A DNA stretch of 64,000 bases from Adenophora triphylla var. japonica (GCA_022495995.1 JAFEMH010002504.1:1-64000), one strand, 5' to 3'; numbered from the stretch's first letter, positions 44,647 to 55,299 are shown. The notes: generated by a model from the sequence alone, not told the origin. Numbers and translations: made by a program.

Positions 44647-45190
44647 TGTAACGACCCCAATTTCCATAATAATTAATAATTCTCAAACATCAACAATAAG
44701 TCATCAAGAGGGCATCTCAATCGACAACCCTAACCCTAAAATAAACAACCATAATAAATAGTATTCAAATGTAACGACTAGTACAACCCACTAGATCAAC
44801 AATACTTAACGTTTATTAAATGAACCCTAGTTCCTCAGTCCAAGCCGCTATCCATACGACTGATCCTCTCCTCTTACTGATTACCTGGGAGGGGAAATAT
44901 AAAGAAAGGGTGAGCGAACAATGCTCAGTAAGTTCATACGGGATCTCTCCGGGCACTAAGGAAGAGATGACCGAAACGAACGGAGCCAAACGAGTAATCA
45001 ACGAAAGCTTCAGTACAACTAAAGTACATTCAAGAGTACAATAAAGAAATACTTTTCAAATAAGCAAATTGAGTTAAAACACTTCTTGATGAGTTCAAGC
45101 ATGGTCTACTCTCAAACTCACAACATGCTAAAAGACAACTTAAAACATTTAACAATTAATGTGTCTGCAAATGACAATGAATGGATACTT
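44647..45190 (-). repeat. 5' LTR of element D (3' part only)
   Basis: On the plus strand it begins TGTAACGACCCC beside the primer site. It contains GAGCGAACAATGCTCAGTAAG, a motif seen in Tekay-type LTRs. It is cut near 45190 by the antisense ORF end of element E. It does not overlap the part of the LTR preserved in the left copy. Confidence 0.7.
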
Positions 45191-45204
45191 AGAGTTTCAG
45201 AAGA

Positions 45205-46070
45205 TCATTCCGCACCACTCGCGCTTGTCCCTTCGCCATTCTTCCCTCGTCCCCGTCGAGTCTTCTTTCGTTCCATGGGAACTATCTCTGTCTCCCTCAT
45301 TCCGAGACCAAGAGTCCTCCCCGTCGAGTCAAGCAACTCAGTCGCTCTCACAGCCTCGTTCGTCCGTGCCTCGGCTCGGATCCCTTCCCTGCGAGTCTGC
45401 GAAAGGGGACCTCCCACCGTCAATCGGTCAACTCGAGTCCCATAGTCAAACAAAGCGTCTCCCGTGATATCTCGAGGGTTGACCCAAGCTTCTGCACTCC
45501 TAAGGTTGTAGCCACGTCATTCCAGCCCAGCAAAGGCTCCTGCCTCATCCCGAGTTGTCTGGAAACAAGCGACGGAATGTAGAAAGAAGACTGAGATAGC
45601 CCAGGAACCCTGACAACATAGGAACCTTCCTGAAAGGCCCTCCTAGTCTCAATTCTCCAATGAGGAACCCACCAACGGATGTGATGAGTGCTAAGTCGAG
45701 CCATCCACCTCTCCCAAGCGGACTGATCCATATCCAAGACAAGAGGCCGCTGAGCAAACGTCCACGGACTGAAGGATGTCAGAGGCACTGTCATAGCTTG
45801 AAGTCTCTCTCTCTCTCTCTCTCTCGCAACCATAATGCAAGCAAAGCAGGGGCTTCCCCCATGCATGAACTGGTCCCCCATCGCCGAGCGATCTATGCCG
45901 TGGAAAGTCTCCCCCAAAACTAAGGGAAAGATGTCCTCTCCGGCTCTGCAATAGTCTACCACATCCAACAAAGTGTTGTGACACATCCCGAGGGAGCTAA
46001 CCATGAAAAGAGTGGCTATCACGCACAAAGCAAATATGCCCCATGAGACGTCACTCCCACCGTCACTCAT
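45205..46070 (-). pseudogene. Antisense extra ORF of element E, C-terminal two thirds
   Basis: It is homologous to the antisense ORF of element C. Shared pieces include LGETFHGIDR (C: LAETYHGIDR), WWVPHWRIETRRAFQEGS (C: FWIPAWNLQTMRDIQDGS) and VPGLSQSSFYIPSLVSRQ. A frameshift near 45440 and a deletion of the mid-C-terminal part precede a basic tail (RRGRGKNGEG) and a TGA at 45205-45207. A CT microsatellite at 45811-45825 encodes an Arg-Glu run. The N-terminal plant-mobile-domain signature is missing or unrecognisable upstream. Confidence 0.75.
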
Positions 46071-46079
46071 GAACCTGCC

Positions 46080-46490
46080 AAAGTGGCCTCAAATCCCTAT
46101 ATACCACAAACATTTCAAGCTCATGCGACGTGCACAAAACACAAGAATAAAAAGGAAGTAGAAACAAATCCTAAGTTATCACTGATAAAGTGCAAAAGTT
46201 CATTACATGTGAATACATTATGCATATAAATACAAATATTTTGTTGATCTCCTCACTAACATGCACAAAAAAGAAAACATTGAGTCCTACTCTGAGTCAT
46301 CGACACCACCACATGGTAAAGACTCCTGCATCTCGGCGCCTCCGCCAGCCACCTCATCATCCTCGATGAACTCAGCACCTTCCTCGACTGGATACTCCAA
46401 GAAGTCTGCAGAAGTAAGAACGAAGAAAGAAAGAGAAGACGAGCCATCCCTCCTCTCCTTAGCCAGCACCTGCGGCATCCTCAAACATTT
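46080..46490. other. Upstream region of the element E antisense ORF
   Basis: A short acidic frame of 75 codons (46287-46514, minus strand) covers part of this stretch. It has no recognised motif and may be chance. Otherwise AT-rich sequence without features. Confidence 0.3.
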
Positions 46491-46840
46491 CAGCAACTCG
46501 GTCAGAGGCGCCACACGTCCTCAAACATTTCAGCAATTTTGTCAGAGGCACCACACGTCCTTATCATTTCAACAACTCGGTCAGAGGCGCACCACGTCCT
46601 CATCATCTTAGCCAGGGGCGCCACAAGTCCTCAGCATTTCAACAACTCAGTCAGAGGCTCACCACATCCTCATCATCTCAACCAGATTCTCCACACGTCC
46701 TCAAACCTTTCAGCAATTCGGTTAGAGGCACCACACGTCCTCAAACATTTCAGCAATTCGGTCCGAGGAGCCACACATCCTCAAACATTTCAGCAATTTA
46801 GCCAGAGGCGCCGGCACATCCTCCACTTCCTCCTCACAAA
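46490..46840 (+). repeat. Tandem array, about 40 bp unit
   Basis: Units of CACACGTCCTCAAACATTTC followed by AGCAATTCGGTCAGAGGC. About eight copies. First of the 3' untranslated arrays of element E. Confidence 0.85.
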
Positions 46841-46989
46841 GGCGCCTCCTCCTGTAGGTAAACACAGCGAAGGTATGTCAAAAAACTTTAAATGCAAGAC
46901 ATAGCAGTAATAAACGCTACATAAAAGGTCTGTCCCAACACGGCATGTTTCCTTCCTAAAAATTCCCATAAATGAAGTTACATACATGA

Positions 46990-47640
46990 TCCACAAAATA
47001 TGCCATCAAACTCAATTTAGGTCCAGATGCCTTAGAATAGTCTCAATTTAGGTCCGGACGCCTTAGAATAGTCTCAACTTAGGGTCATACTCCTGAACAA
47101 AGTCTTAATTTAGGTCCAAACGCCTTAGAATAGTCTCAACTTAGGTCCAGACGCCTTAGAATAGTCTCAATTTAGGTCCTGATGCCTTAGAATAGTCTCA
47201 ACTTAGGGTCATACTCCTTAACTAAGTCTCAATTTAGGTCCAGTCTCCTTAGAAAAGTCTCAATTTAGGTCCAGACGCTTTAGAATAGTCTCAACTTAGG
47301 GTCATACTCCTGAACTAAGTCTCAATTTAGGTCCAGACGCCTTAGAATAGTCTCAACTTAGGGTCATACTCCTGAACTAAGTCACAATTTAGGTCCATAC
47401 GCCTTAGAATAGTCTCAACTTAGGGTCATACTCCTGAACTAAGTGTCAATTTAAGTCCAGACACCTTAAAATAGTCTCAACTTAGGGTCATACTCTTGAA
47501 CTAAGACTCAATTTAGGTCCAAAAGTCTTAGAATAGTCTCAACTTAGGGTCATACTCCTGGACTAAGTCTCAATTTAGGTCCAGATGCCTTAGAATAATC
47601 TCAACTTAGGGTCATACTCATGAACTAAGTCTCAATTTAG
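46990..47640 (+). repeat. Tandem array, about 60 bp unit, related to the element A array
   Basis: About eleven units alternate TTTAGGTCCAGACGCCTTAG, AATAGTCTCAA with CTTAGGGTCATACTCCTGAA, CTAAGTCTCAA. The first half is clearly related to TTAGGTTCGGACGCCTC, AATAGTCTCC of element A (10770-11845). Confidence 0.9.
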
Positions 47641-47925
47641 GGTAGACACCCCCAACAGTCTAACATATGGTAGACACCCCCAAACAGTCTAACATATGGT
47701 AGACACCCCCAAACAATCTCACATAGGGTAGATACCCCCAAACAGTCTAACATAGGGTAGACACCCCCAAACAGTCTCATATAGGGTAGACACCCCCAAA
47801 CAGTCTAGCATAGGGTAGACACCCCCAAACAGTCTCATATAGGGTAGACCCCCCCCCAAACAGTCTCATATAGGGTAGACACCCCCAAATAGTCTCACTT
47901 AGGGTGTAGACTCGTTCAAACAATT
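47640..47925 (+). repeat. Tandem array, about 29 bp unit
   Basis: Ten units of AGGGTAGACACCCCCAAACA and GTCTCATAT. Confidence 0.9.
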
Positions 47926-47929
47926 TCAC

Positions 47930-48500
47930 TCAGAACACCACCACGTCCTCACAATTTCATCTCAGGACACCAACACGTCCACACAAATATCATCTCAGGA
48001 CACCAACACGTCCACACAAATTTCATCTCAGGACACCAACACGTCCACACAAATCTCACGCAGGACATCAACACGTCCACAATCATCCGACCTAAGTGGT
48101 CACCTCAGGTCATCGACACGTCCACAACCATCCGACCTTAGCGGTCACTCCAGGACATCGACACATCCACAACCATCCGACCTAAGCGGTCACCTCAAGA
48201 CACTGACATGTCCACAACTAACCGACCTCAGCGGTCACCCTAGGACACCGACACGTCCACCTCACATCAGGATACCAACACATCCACCTCACATCACGAC
48301 ACAGACACGTCCACCTCACATCAAGTCACCGACACATCCACCTCACATCAGGACACCAACACATCCACCTCACAACAAGACACTAACACGTCCACCTCAC
48401 ATTAGGACACCAACACGTCCACCTCATATCAGGACTCCGACATGTCCACCTTACATCAGGACACCACCACGTCCTCACACCCGAACTAAGCGGTCACCTC
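47930..48500 (+). repeat. Tandem arrays, about 30 bp units (ACACGTCCAC)
   Basis: Units of TCAGGACACCAACACGTCCAC. A central group (48075-48240) carries CCGACCTAAGCGGTCACC, a GACC/GGTC stem with a 5 base loop. Confidence 0.88.
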
Positions 48501-48596
48501 AGGACACTTCCACGTCCTCCCTTCCGACAAAAACGGCCATCTTCTCTTTCCCGACAAGCGGTCCAGATCAGGACGCTTATCTTAATCGACAACCCT

Positions 48597-48630
48597 ACTT
48601 CCTTCATAAGTGACATCGCCGAGGGGCTTC
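48597..48630 (+). promoter_or_regulatory. Hairpin and polypurine tract of element E
   Basis: ACTT/AAGT arms (48597-48611) precede GCCGAGGGGCTT (48618-48629), followed by TTTAAGTACCCC, the LTR start. The order equals elements A and C. Confidence 0.75.
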
Positions 48631-48800
48631 TTTAAGTACCCCAATCCGAACCGCTCTCCATCCGAGCATATGAAAAAAAACAAGGGCGAACTTCCAGAGG
48701 TCATAACTCCTTCATACGGACTCTGATTAAGACGTGCTATATATGGTTGGAAAGCTCTCGACGAGAACTATCTTGCAATCACAAAAACTAGCCATTTGAC

Positions 48801-49006
48801 AAAGTGGTCCGCATGGACCACTTTGCATGGTGAAAATAATGATTAACTTTTCAAGAATTACAAAAAATAGCCAACTTGCAAACATGTCTGCGCGGACACT
48901 TTTGCAGGGTGAAAGTAATCATGAAAAAAATCCCCTTAAAGTCCACAATATTTCCTCAAATCAGGGAAAACCAAAAAATTGGGATTGCACAACTGTCCGC
49001 GCGGAC
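48801..49006 (+). promoter_or_regulatory. Three CG dyads in U3 of LTR E
   Basis: The first has arms AAAGTGGTCC and GGACCACTTT around GCAT (48801-48824), a perfect 10 bp inverted repeat. The second is TGTCTGCGCGGACA (48885-48898), with one mismatch. The third is GTCCGCGCGGAC (48995-49006), perfect. Each is followed within 10 bases by TTTGCA or ATTGCA. Confidence 0.75.
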
Positions 49007-49028
49007 CATATTGCAATTTTTCTAGGCC

Positions 49029-49036
49029 TATAAATA
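49029..49036 (+). promoter_or_regulatory. TATA box of LTR E
   Basis: CCTATAAATAGAGGG, 22 bases downstream of the third dyad. A pyrimidine-rich start region follows. Confidence 0.75.
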
Positions 49037-49099
49037 GAGGGCTCCCCCTCTCATTTTCTTCATACCTCCCTTCTCTCCTCCCTCCCGCCAGTAAGCTGG

Positions 49100-49840
49100 G
49101 ACAACTCTAAGGCATCCCGAGCCCCTCCGGCCGTTCCCGAGGCCTCCCGAGCCATCCTGAGGCGCTTCGAAGCCCTCCCGAAGCCCTGCCGAGCCATCCT
49201 AAGACATTCCTGAGCCTTCCTGAGGTGCTCCTGAAGCATCCCGAAGCTCTGTCGATCCATCTCGAGCCATTTCGAGGCCTCCCGAAGCATCCCAAAGCTC
49301 TGCCGGTCCATCCCGAGCAATCCCGAGGCACGTCTAACCTCTGCCCGAATATCCCTAGAAATCCCTATGCACGTCGAACCTCTGCCTGAATATCCCTAGC
49401 AATCCCGAGGCACGCCGAACCTCTGCCCGAATATCCCTAGCAATCCCGAGGCACGTCGAACCTCTTCCCGAATATCCCTAGCAATCCCGAGTTATGCCGA
49501 ACCTCTGCCCGAATACACCTAGAAATCCCGAGGCACGCCGAACCTCTGCCCGAATACACCTAGCAATCCCGAGGCACGCCAAACCTCTGCCAAAATACAC
49601 TTAAATCCTGAGGCACGCCGAACCTCTGCCCGAATACACCTAGAAATCCCGAGGCACACGAAACCTCTGCCCGAATACACCAAGCAATCCCGAGGCATGC
49701 CGAACCTCTGCCCAAATACACCCACCAATCCCGAGGCACGTCGAAGCTCTGTCCGCAGACACCGGTCTATACAGAAGCATCCCGAAACTCTGCCGGCACA
49801 CACCGATCTATCCCGAGGCAATCCTGGTCCATCCCGATCC
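49100..49840 (+). repeat. CCCGAGGC-rich tandem arrays in the LTR E leader
   Basis: Short irregular units (CATCCCGAGCC, GAGGCCTCCCGAAGC) up to 49320. These pass into about twelve 41 bp units with AATCCCGAGGCACGCCGAAC and CTCTGCCCGAATA. Confidence 0.85.
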
Positions 49841-49899
49841 GTCCCGGTCTATATGAAAATAAATATCTAGAGGGAGAAAGAAGAAAACAAAAAAAGAAA

Positions 49900-50220
49900 A
49901 CTCGAAAGTTTTTTTTAGCGAGATAGGGAAAGGAGATGTCAAAATAGCATTGTTAGTTTGAGGAGGTCAAGAGAGGAGAATGAGATTACATAATAGCATC
50001 GCCAATGTGAAGTGGCCAAAGAGGAGAAGGAGATGACACAATATCATCATCTAATTTGAAAGTGGTCAAACATGGGAAGGCGTTGACAAAATAACATTGC
50101 CTAATTTAAAAGTGGTCAAGAGAGGGAAAGAAGATAACACAATAGTATCGCAAAATTTGAAAGTGACCAAAGGTGGGAAAGTAGATGATAAAATAGCATC
50201 GCATAATTTCATTTCTTCAT
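49900..50220 (+). repeat. A-rich tandem array, about 58 bp unit
   Basis: Five units share ACAATAGCATCGC, AATTTGAAAGTGGTCAAAG and GGGAAAGGAGATGA. Not related to the neighbouring LTR arrays. No assigned element. Confidence 0.75.
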
Positions 50221-50916
50221 TGAAAGAAAAAACAAAACATTAACTTAAAAAGGAAAAAAAGATTTGAAGATTACTAATAAAAAAGATGATGAAGAAGAGT
50301 AACAGAAGTAATTTAGGCCATATTGGAAAAGATGACAAGGTTTTTTTTTTTTCATTGAGGCAAGCGTTGGGATAAAAAATCTCTTGATACAAAATAAGAA
50401 AGAGAAAAAAAATGATAAAACGAGTAAGAGAGAAAAAAATGAGTTGAGAAGGAAAGATTGCGAGGGGTTTTGTGAGTTAGTTTGGAGGGCAAGGATGGGA
50501 ATATTAGGAGAGGTCATTGAAGGTGCGAGAGTCATAGGTTATGAAAGGTTGAAGCGTGAGTGATAATAGGGAAGATGATCGAAATGAATTTTAGTTGAGC
50601 GGAAGGAGTGGGGAGATTTTGTATCGAAAATCTCTTGATACCATATAAATTTATATCATAAGATATGTGAAAAGGTTAAGCAGAGGCTGCTGTGGAATTT
50701 CACGAAAAAAACACTCAAATATTATTATTCACAGAGTAAGTATTTATACAAGAGGTGGAGTACTTCGCAATTTATTATAGATATATCAATTAAGGAAACT
50801 ATACTATTGTAATCCTTTTAGAAAAGTAAATAATACAAGCTATAGCAGAATCTTTAATAATATTATATTTGTCTCTAATTATTATCACTATTAAATTTGT
50901 TTTAACATGCACTAGA
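50220..50916. other. Unassigned AT-rich stretch
   Basis: A-rich and GA-rich sequence without recognised domains. CTCTTGATACCA at 50629-50640 resembles a reverse-complement tRNA-iMet primer site, but no LTR start follows, so I do not call one. Confidence 0.35.
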
Positions 50917-50921
50917 GAAGA

Positions 50922-51470
50922 TGGATAATCACAACATACACACGCACACAAACAAAAGTATTTACGTGGTTTACCAACTTTACTACGTCCACGGACAGAG
51001 GGAGAACAATATTATTAATATAGAGAATCATCAATTACAAACTCTCTAATTGTGTGCACGAATTATTGATCACAATAATTCACAACTGTGCAACCCTAAT
51101 CTAGAGAAACTGGTGAGAACAAATTGAACTACTACAGATAGGCTAGAAAATCAATGGAGCCTATAGAAATCACTAACTTGGATGCTATAATTATTTATAA
51201 ACTATTACACTAGTATGAAAAAAAAACTCTAGGGAGAAGGGGGTATTTATACTACCTAAACCCTAAGACAAAAGGATTCCAAAACATTGAGGAAAAATAC
51301 AAATCCACTTAAGGAAAAAAGCTTTCCTATTCTTGTTTTTCCTCCTTGTTTTCAAAACAACTTCGATCTCTTTCTCCATTTTCGTCTTGGATTCAAATCA
51401 ACCTTGGAATTGTTCTTGGACTCCCTCTTCGAATCGAAATCCATCAATTCAAAGACACCTAGTCCTAACA
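50922..51470 (-). repeat. LTR F, left copy
   Basis: On the minus strand it begins TGTTAGGACTAGGTG and ends GATTATCCA. It has a minus-strand TATA box at 51244-51251. It is a 549 bp direct repeat of 58351-58899, with clear divergence. The TGTTAGG start is typical of Ty1/copia. Confidence 0.7.
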
Positions 51471-51990
51471 AATCCTACTTTAACTTTGAATCTCCCAAAC
51501 TAATAACCATAACGGACTTCTCCACCCCTACCTCAATTGTGTTACACTGAACACCAAAATTTGTTAAATGGATAACCAAAGTTCTTTCTCGATATACAAC
51601 CAAACGTGTTACAAAGAATACCCCAAACACTTGTTGCAACAGTTGATCAAACTCGTTCAACAAGTAAAAAAATGTGTCTTCTAGACACCAAAATGTATCC
51701 CCCTGGACACTCAAATTGCACTTCGCCAAGCACCAAAATGTGTCTTCAAGACACCCAAACCATGCCACTAAAGTAGGCACTCATAATCGCCCCCACAGGG
51801 AATTAGGAAAATCCAACATGCATTCGATCTTACCAACCAAAATAGATGATGTGACATAATTCACGAAATTCCTTGCAAAGGCCTCTTACTTCTTGATTCC
51901 TTCACTTTCCATATGTGCTTGTGCTGCTCTAGCATAGGATAATCGACTCATCCCTCCTTTCTCCTCCATTAAATCAGATTGTGTGTGTCG
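51471..51990 (-). other. Internal fragment of element F, unrecognised
   Basis: A minus-strand purine-rich tract borders LTR F (GGGAGATTC, AAAGTAGGATT), as expected for a polypurine tract. Plus-strand repeats of ACACCAAAATGTGTC (51600-51760) form a small array. No enzyme domain is recognised. Confidence 0.35.
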
Positions 51991-51999
51991 AGTCACTAA

Positions 52000-52715
52000 C
52001 TATGGCTTGCCAAGTTCAACTCCACATTGAGTAACTCGCTGTTGCACATGTTTGTCAACCATCCCATTAGAGGCCTCACCGCATATTTCCTCAAAATGTG
52101 TCTTTATCATACCATTTGTAGTACGAAGCTCGACACTTAAGCCAAAAAACCTAGAACCTTGGAGAAGGTACATGGAACTTTGTTTTACCGCTTTCAAAAT
52201 AACGCTCGAACCTTTGTAGATATATATTGCTCCACCTTCACCTTTGAAACTTTACCCCATCTTGTCTAGCCAACTAAGAGATATCAGATTCTTTCTTACT
52301 TCAGGAACATGTCTAACCTCGTTCAACGTACCAAACTTACCACCAAAAGTTTGCACTTTTATGGAACCCTTGCCAACTACTTTGAAGACAGACCCATTAG
52401 CCATATAAATATTGCCACCCTCTACATGCTCGTAAGTTTCAATCCATTCCTTGCGCAAACACATGTGATAGCTCCAGAATCCATGCATCTTACATGCCTT
52501 TATTTTTTTTGGTTACTAGAGTATAATCCTCCTCATCGCATCTGCCATTGTTGTAGTTGACTCAAATTTCCTGCTCTTTCTTTTCCTTGGGCAATCATGT
52601 TTCCAATGCCCCTTTCCTTGCAGTAATTACAAACATCTCCAGGTCTTGGACTCCTTCTAGAAGAAACCTTATTTCTCCTACCTTGCCCCTATTTTCTTCA
52701 GCAACCAAACCTGTT
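52000..52715 (-). pseudogene. Ty1/copia nucleocapsid and protease fragment (element F)
   Basis: A knuckle-like CNYCKERG segment near 52610 is followed, through frame breaks, by SYHMCLRKEWIETYEHVEGG, then FKVVGKGSIKVQTFGG and VRHVPEVRKNLISLSWLD. This is the copia protease and its following region. The stretch KQSSMYLLQGSRFFG (about 52150-52190) is the usual next segment. No gag capsid, integrase core or RT is left. The right side is fused to an Athila integrase. Confidence 0.75.
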
Positions 52716-53255
52716 GATTGACACCTCTACTTGTCCGCTTGTTTGAGGAAGATACCCGATATCCGTTTTGTGACCATACTTCTTCAAAAGTGTCTCAAAT
52801 TGACGATGAGAGAAGAGTGACCCACCATCAGTTATAAGTACCTTCGGGACCCCAAATCTCAGAAAGATGACTTTCTTGATGAGCTTCATTACTACCTTTG
52901 AGTCATTCACTGGGGATGCAATGGCCTACACCCATTTTGAGATGCAATCCACTGCTACCAATATGTACTTATTGTTGTAGGATGATGGAAATGGCCCCAT
53001 GAAGTCTATTCCCCAAACATTAAAGATCTCGACCTCCAATATATTGTTAAGAGTCATTTCATTCCTTATTGAGATGTTGCCGGTTCTTTGGCAATGATAA
53101 AAAGAAATAACAAAATTTTGAGTTTCTTTATAGAGTGTGGGCCAATAGAAACCTGATTGAAGAATCTTGGCAGCGGTCTTTGATGTACTTGCATGCCCGC
53201 CATAAGGAGAAGAGTGACAATGAGGAAGTATGTTACTCACCTCCTCTTTAGGCAC
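52698..53255 (-). pseudogene. Integrase of element J
   Basis: The zinc part has its His pair (HCHSSPYGGHAS), but the first Cys of the CxxC pair is replaced (SFYHCQRTG). Core acids are in WGIDFMGPFP, LITDGGSLF and QTSGQVEVS. A stop near 52920 splits the two parts. The C-terminal domain is missing because of the copia junction. Confidence 0.8.
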
Positions 53256-53429
53256 ACAACACCTTATGATACCATCCGCACATTGCTTGAATAGGAGTGG
53301 GTCCTCCCAAAAATAGTTTTTTACTTCCGAAAAGAACTTTTCCTTTGTTGATAACTCATTTCCGGAGGAAGTATTCTACAAGCCAAATAATTTACAATGT
53401 GTCCGCAAACCAAGGGGTTTCGACATTTC

Positions 53430-54000
53430 TTATGGCAAGTAGATGATCATCCGAAAATGAATCATCAATAGGAAGTTCCTATTTATCGGAAATTTCCAAA
53501 CTTTTTGGTAGTCGGGACAAATGATCGGCCACCAAGTTTTCCGTCCCCTTTTTGTCACGGATCTCCAAATAAAATTCTTGGAGAAGAAGGATCCATCTAA
53601 CGAGTCTCGGTTTGGCCTCCTTCTTTTCCAATAAATACAATATGGCCGCATGATCCGTGTATATGATGACTTTTGATCCCACCAAATATGATCGAAATTT
53701 GTCGATTGCAAATACCACGGCTAATAACTCTTTTTCCGTTGTGGCATAGTTGACTTGTGCCTCACCAAGTGTTCTACTTGCATAGTAGATGGCATGTACC
53801 TTCTTATCCTTCTACTGCCATAAAATGGCTCCCACCACATAGTCACTTGTATCGCACATGAACTCAAAAGGGAGATCCCTATTTGGTGGTTGCACAATAG
53901 GAGCGGATACCAATGCCATCTTAAACCTGTCAAAAGCTTCAAGACAACAACTATCAAAAACAAACAAAACATCTTTCATTAGTATATTAGTTAAGGTTTA
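53430..54000 (-). pseudogene. RNase H of element J
   Basis: Motifs [34 protein letters not shown] and upstream fragments SSCAIQVTMWW... and [12 protein letters not shown], in at least two frames. It normally degrades the RNA strand of the hybrid. Confidence 0.75.
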
Positions 54001-55140
54001 GAAATTTTTGAAAAGTCTTTTATAAATCCCCGGTAAAAACTGGCATGTCCAAAGAAACTCCTCACACCCTTCTCATTGGTGGGCGAGGTAATTATTCAAT
54101 AACTTCTACCTTGGCCCTATCTATTTCAATCCCCTTTTCGGACACCATGTGTCCAAAAACAATTCCCTATTTGACCATAAGATGACATTTCTCCCAATTA
54201 AGCACAAGGTTGACCTCTTCAACGTTGCAAGACTTTGGACAAATTTTGCAAACATTCATCAAAGGAACAACCATAAACTGGAAAGTCTTCCATAAAAAAT
54301 TCCAAGATATTTTCAATAAAATCTGAAAATATGTCCATCATATATCTTTGAAAAGTGGGGAGAGCATTACATAATCCAACTGAAATTCTTCTATAAGCAA
54401 ATGTGCCATATGGATATTTTTTTCTTGGTCACTCGGATGTATAGGTATTTGGAAAAATCGGGAGTAACCATCCAAGTAACAAAAATATGAATGCTTTGCC
54501 AACCTTTCAAGCATTTGGTCTATAAAGGGAAGGGGAAATGAACATTTCGAGTGGCCTTATTCAATTTTATATAGTCAATACACATTTGCCAACCCATGAC
54601 AGTTCTAGTTGGGATTAATTCATCCTTATCAGTCAGAATGACCATCATGCCTCCCTTCATAGGGACTAATTTAACCGGGCTAACCCATTTACTATCCGAA
54701 ATTGGATAGATAATTCCCACATCAAGCAGTTTAAAGACTTTCTTTATTACAACCTCTTTCATGTTAGGATTAAGCCTTCTTTGATGCTCAATTGAAGGCT
54801 TATCATCTTCTTCAAGATAAATCCTAGGCATGGAAATCCTACGGTGAATTTCCTTTAAATTATCAATGGTATATCCGATGGCTTTTTGATGCAATCTAAG
54901 TTCTCTCAATAAATGTTCAGTTTTGAGAAAAGTTAGATTGGCATTAATAATCACCGGATAAGTAGAATTAGGGCCAATAAATTCATACCTGAGATTCGGA
55001 GGGAGAGGCTTTAATTCAACTTGAGGTGCCTTACTTACCTCATTGTTGGATGGCTCAGCTTTAGCTTCCAACTCTTCAAACATGGTGTTTCTATTCTTTG
55101 CTACAGGGTTAGCATTAAGATACATCATCATTATTATCAT
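54000..55140 (-). pseudogene. Reverse transcriptase of element J
   Basis: The N-terminal 206 codons (54520-55140) hold the protease-RT linker and fingers (RRLNPNMKEVVIKKVFKLLD, WQMCIDYIKLNKATR). The palm region (54000-54520) has many stops and only fragments are readable. The catalytic box cannot be confirmed. Confidence 0.75.
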
Positions 55141-55299
55141 GCAAATACCTCAAACCTAGAAGACATTTTCAAGCGGGTCTCTAGGTTGTGGTTTTTCAAA
55201 TTCCTTCCTTATAGATTCTAGCATGTTAACACCAAAGCAAGGGTTCTCAAGATTAGGACTCTTCATTAATTTTGATAAATTAAATTCAAATTTCTCATC

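Larger units (their letters stand above)
45190..49850 (+). mobile_element. Element E: 5'-truncated Tat-lineage element
   Basis: Plus-strand order is antisense extra ORF, four tandem arrays, polypurine tract, LTR with TATA box. This matches the 3' third of element C in mirror orientation. gag, protease and RT are absent, so E begins at the end of its antisense ORF. No target duplication was found, and the right LTR boundary is unclear. Confidence 0.7.
48631..49850 (+). repeat. LTR of element E
   Basis: The start TTTAAGTACCCCAATCC aligns with the LTR starts of A and C. GAGGTCATAACTCCTTCATACG is shared with LTR A. U3 has three CG dyads and a TATA box. Downstream is a CCCGAGGC-rich array. The GGCGACTC block expected near the LTR end is not seen, so the LTR is probably truncated. 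Confidence 0.65.

Noticed and set aside
46287..46514. Acidic 75-codon minus-strand ORF as a gene
   Set aside because: Short, no motif, partly over a tandem array; kept only as a note.
50629..50640. Minus-strand tRNA-iMet primer site (CTCTTGATACCA on the plus strand)
   Set aside because: No TG LTR start follows and no internal element sequence precedes it; a chance or very decayed match.
50922..51470. Two independent solo LTRs F
   Set aside because: No 5 bp duplication flanks either copy. A single rearranged element is more likely, but not proven.
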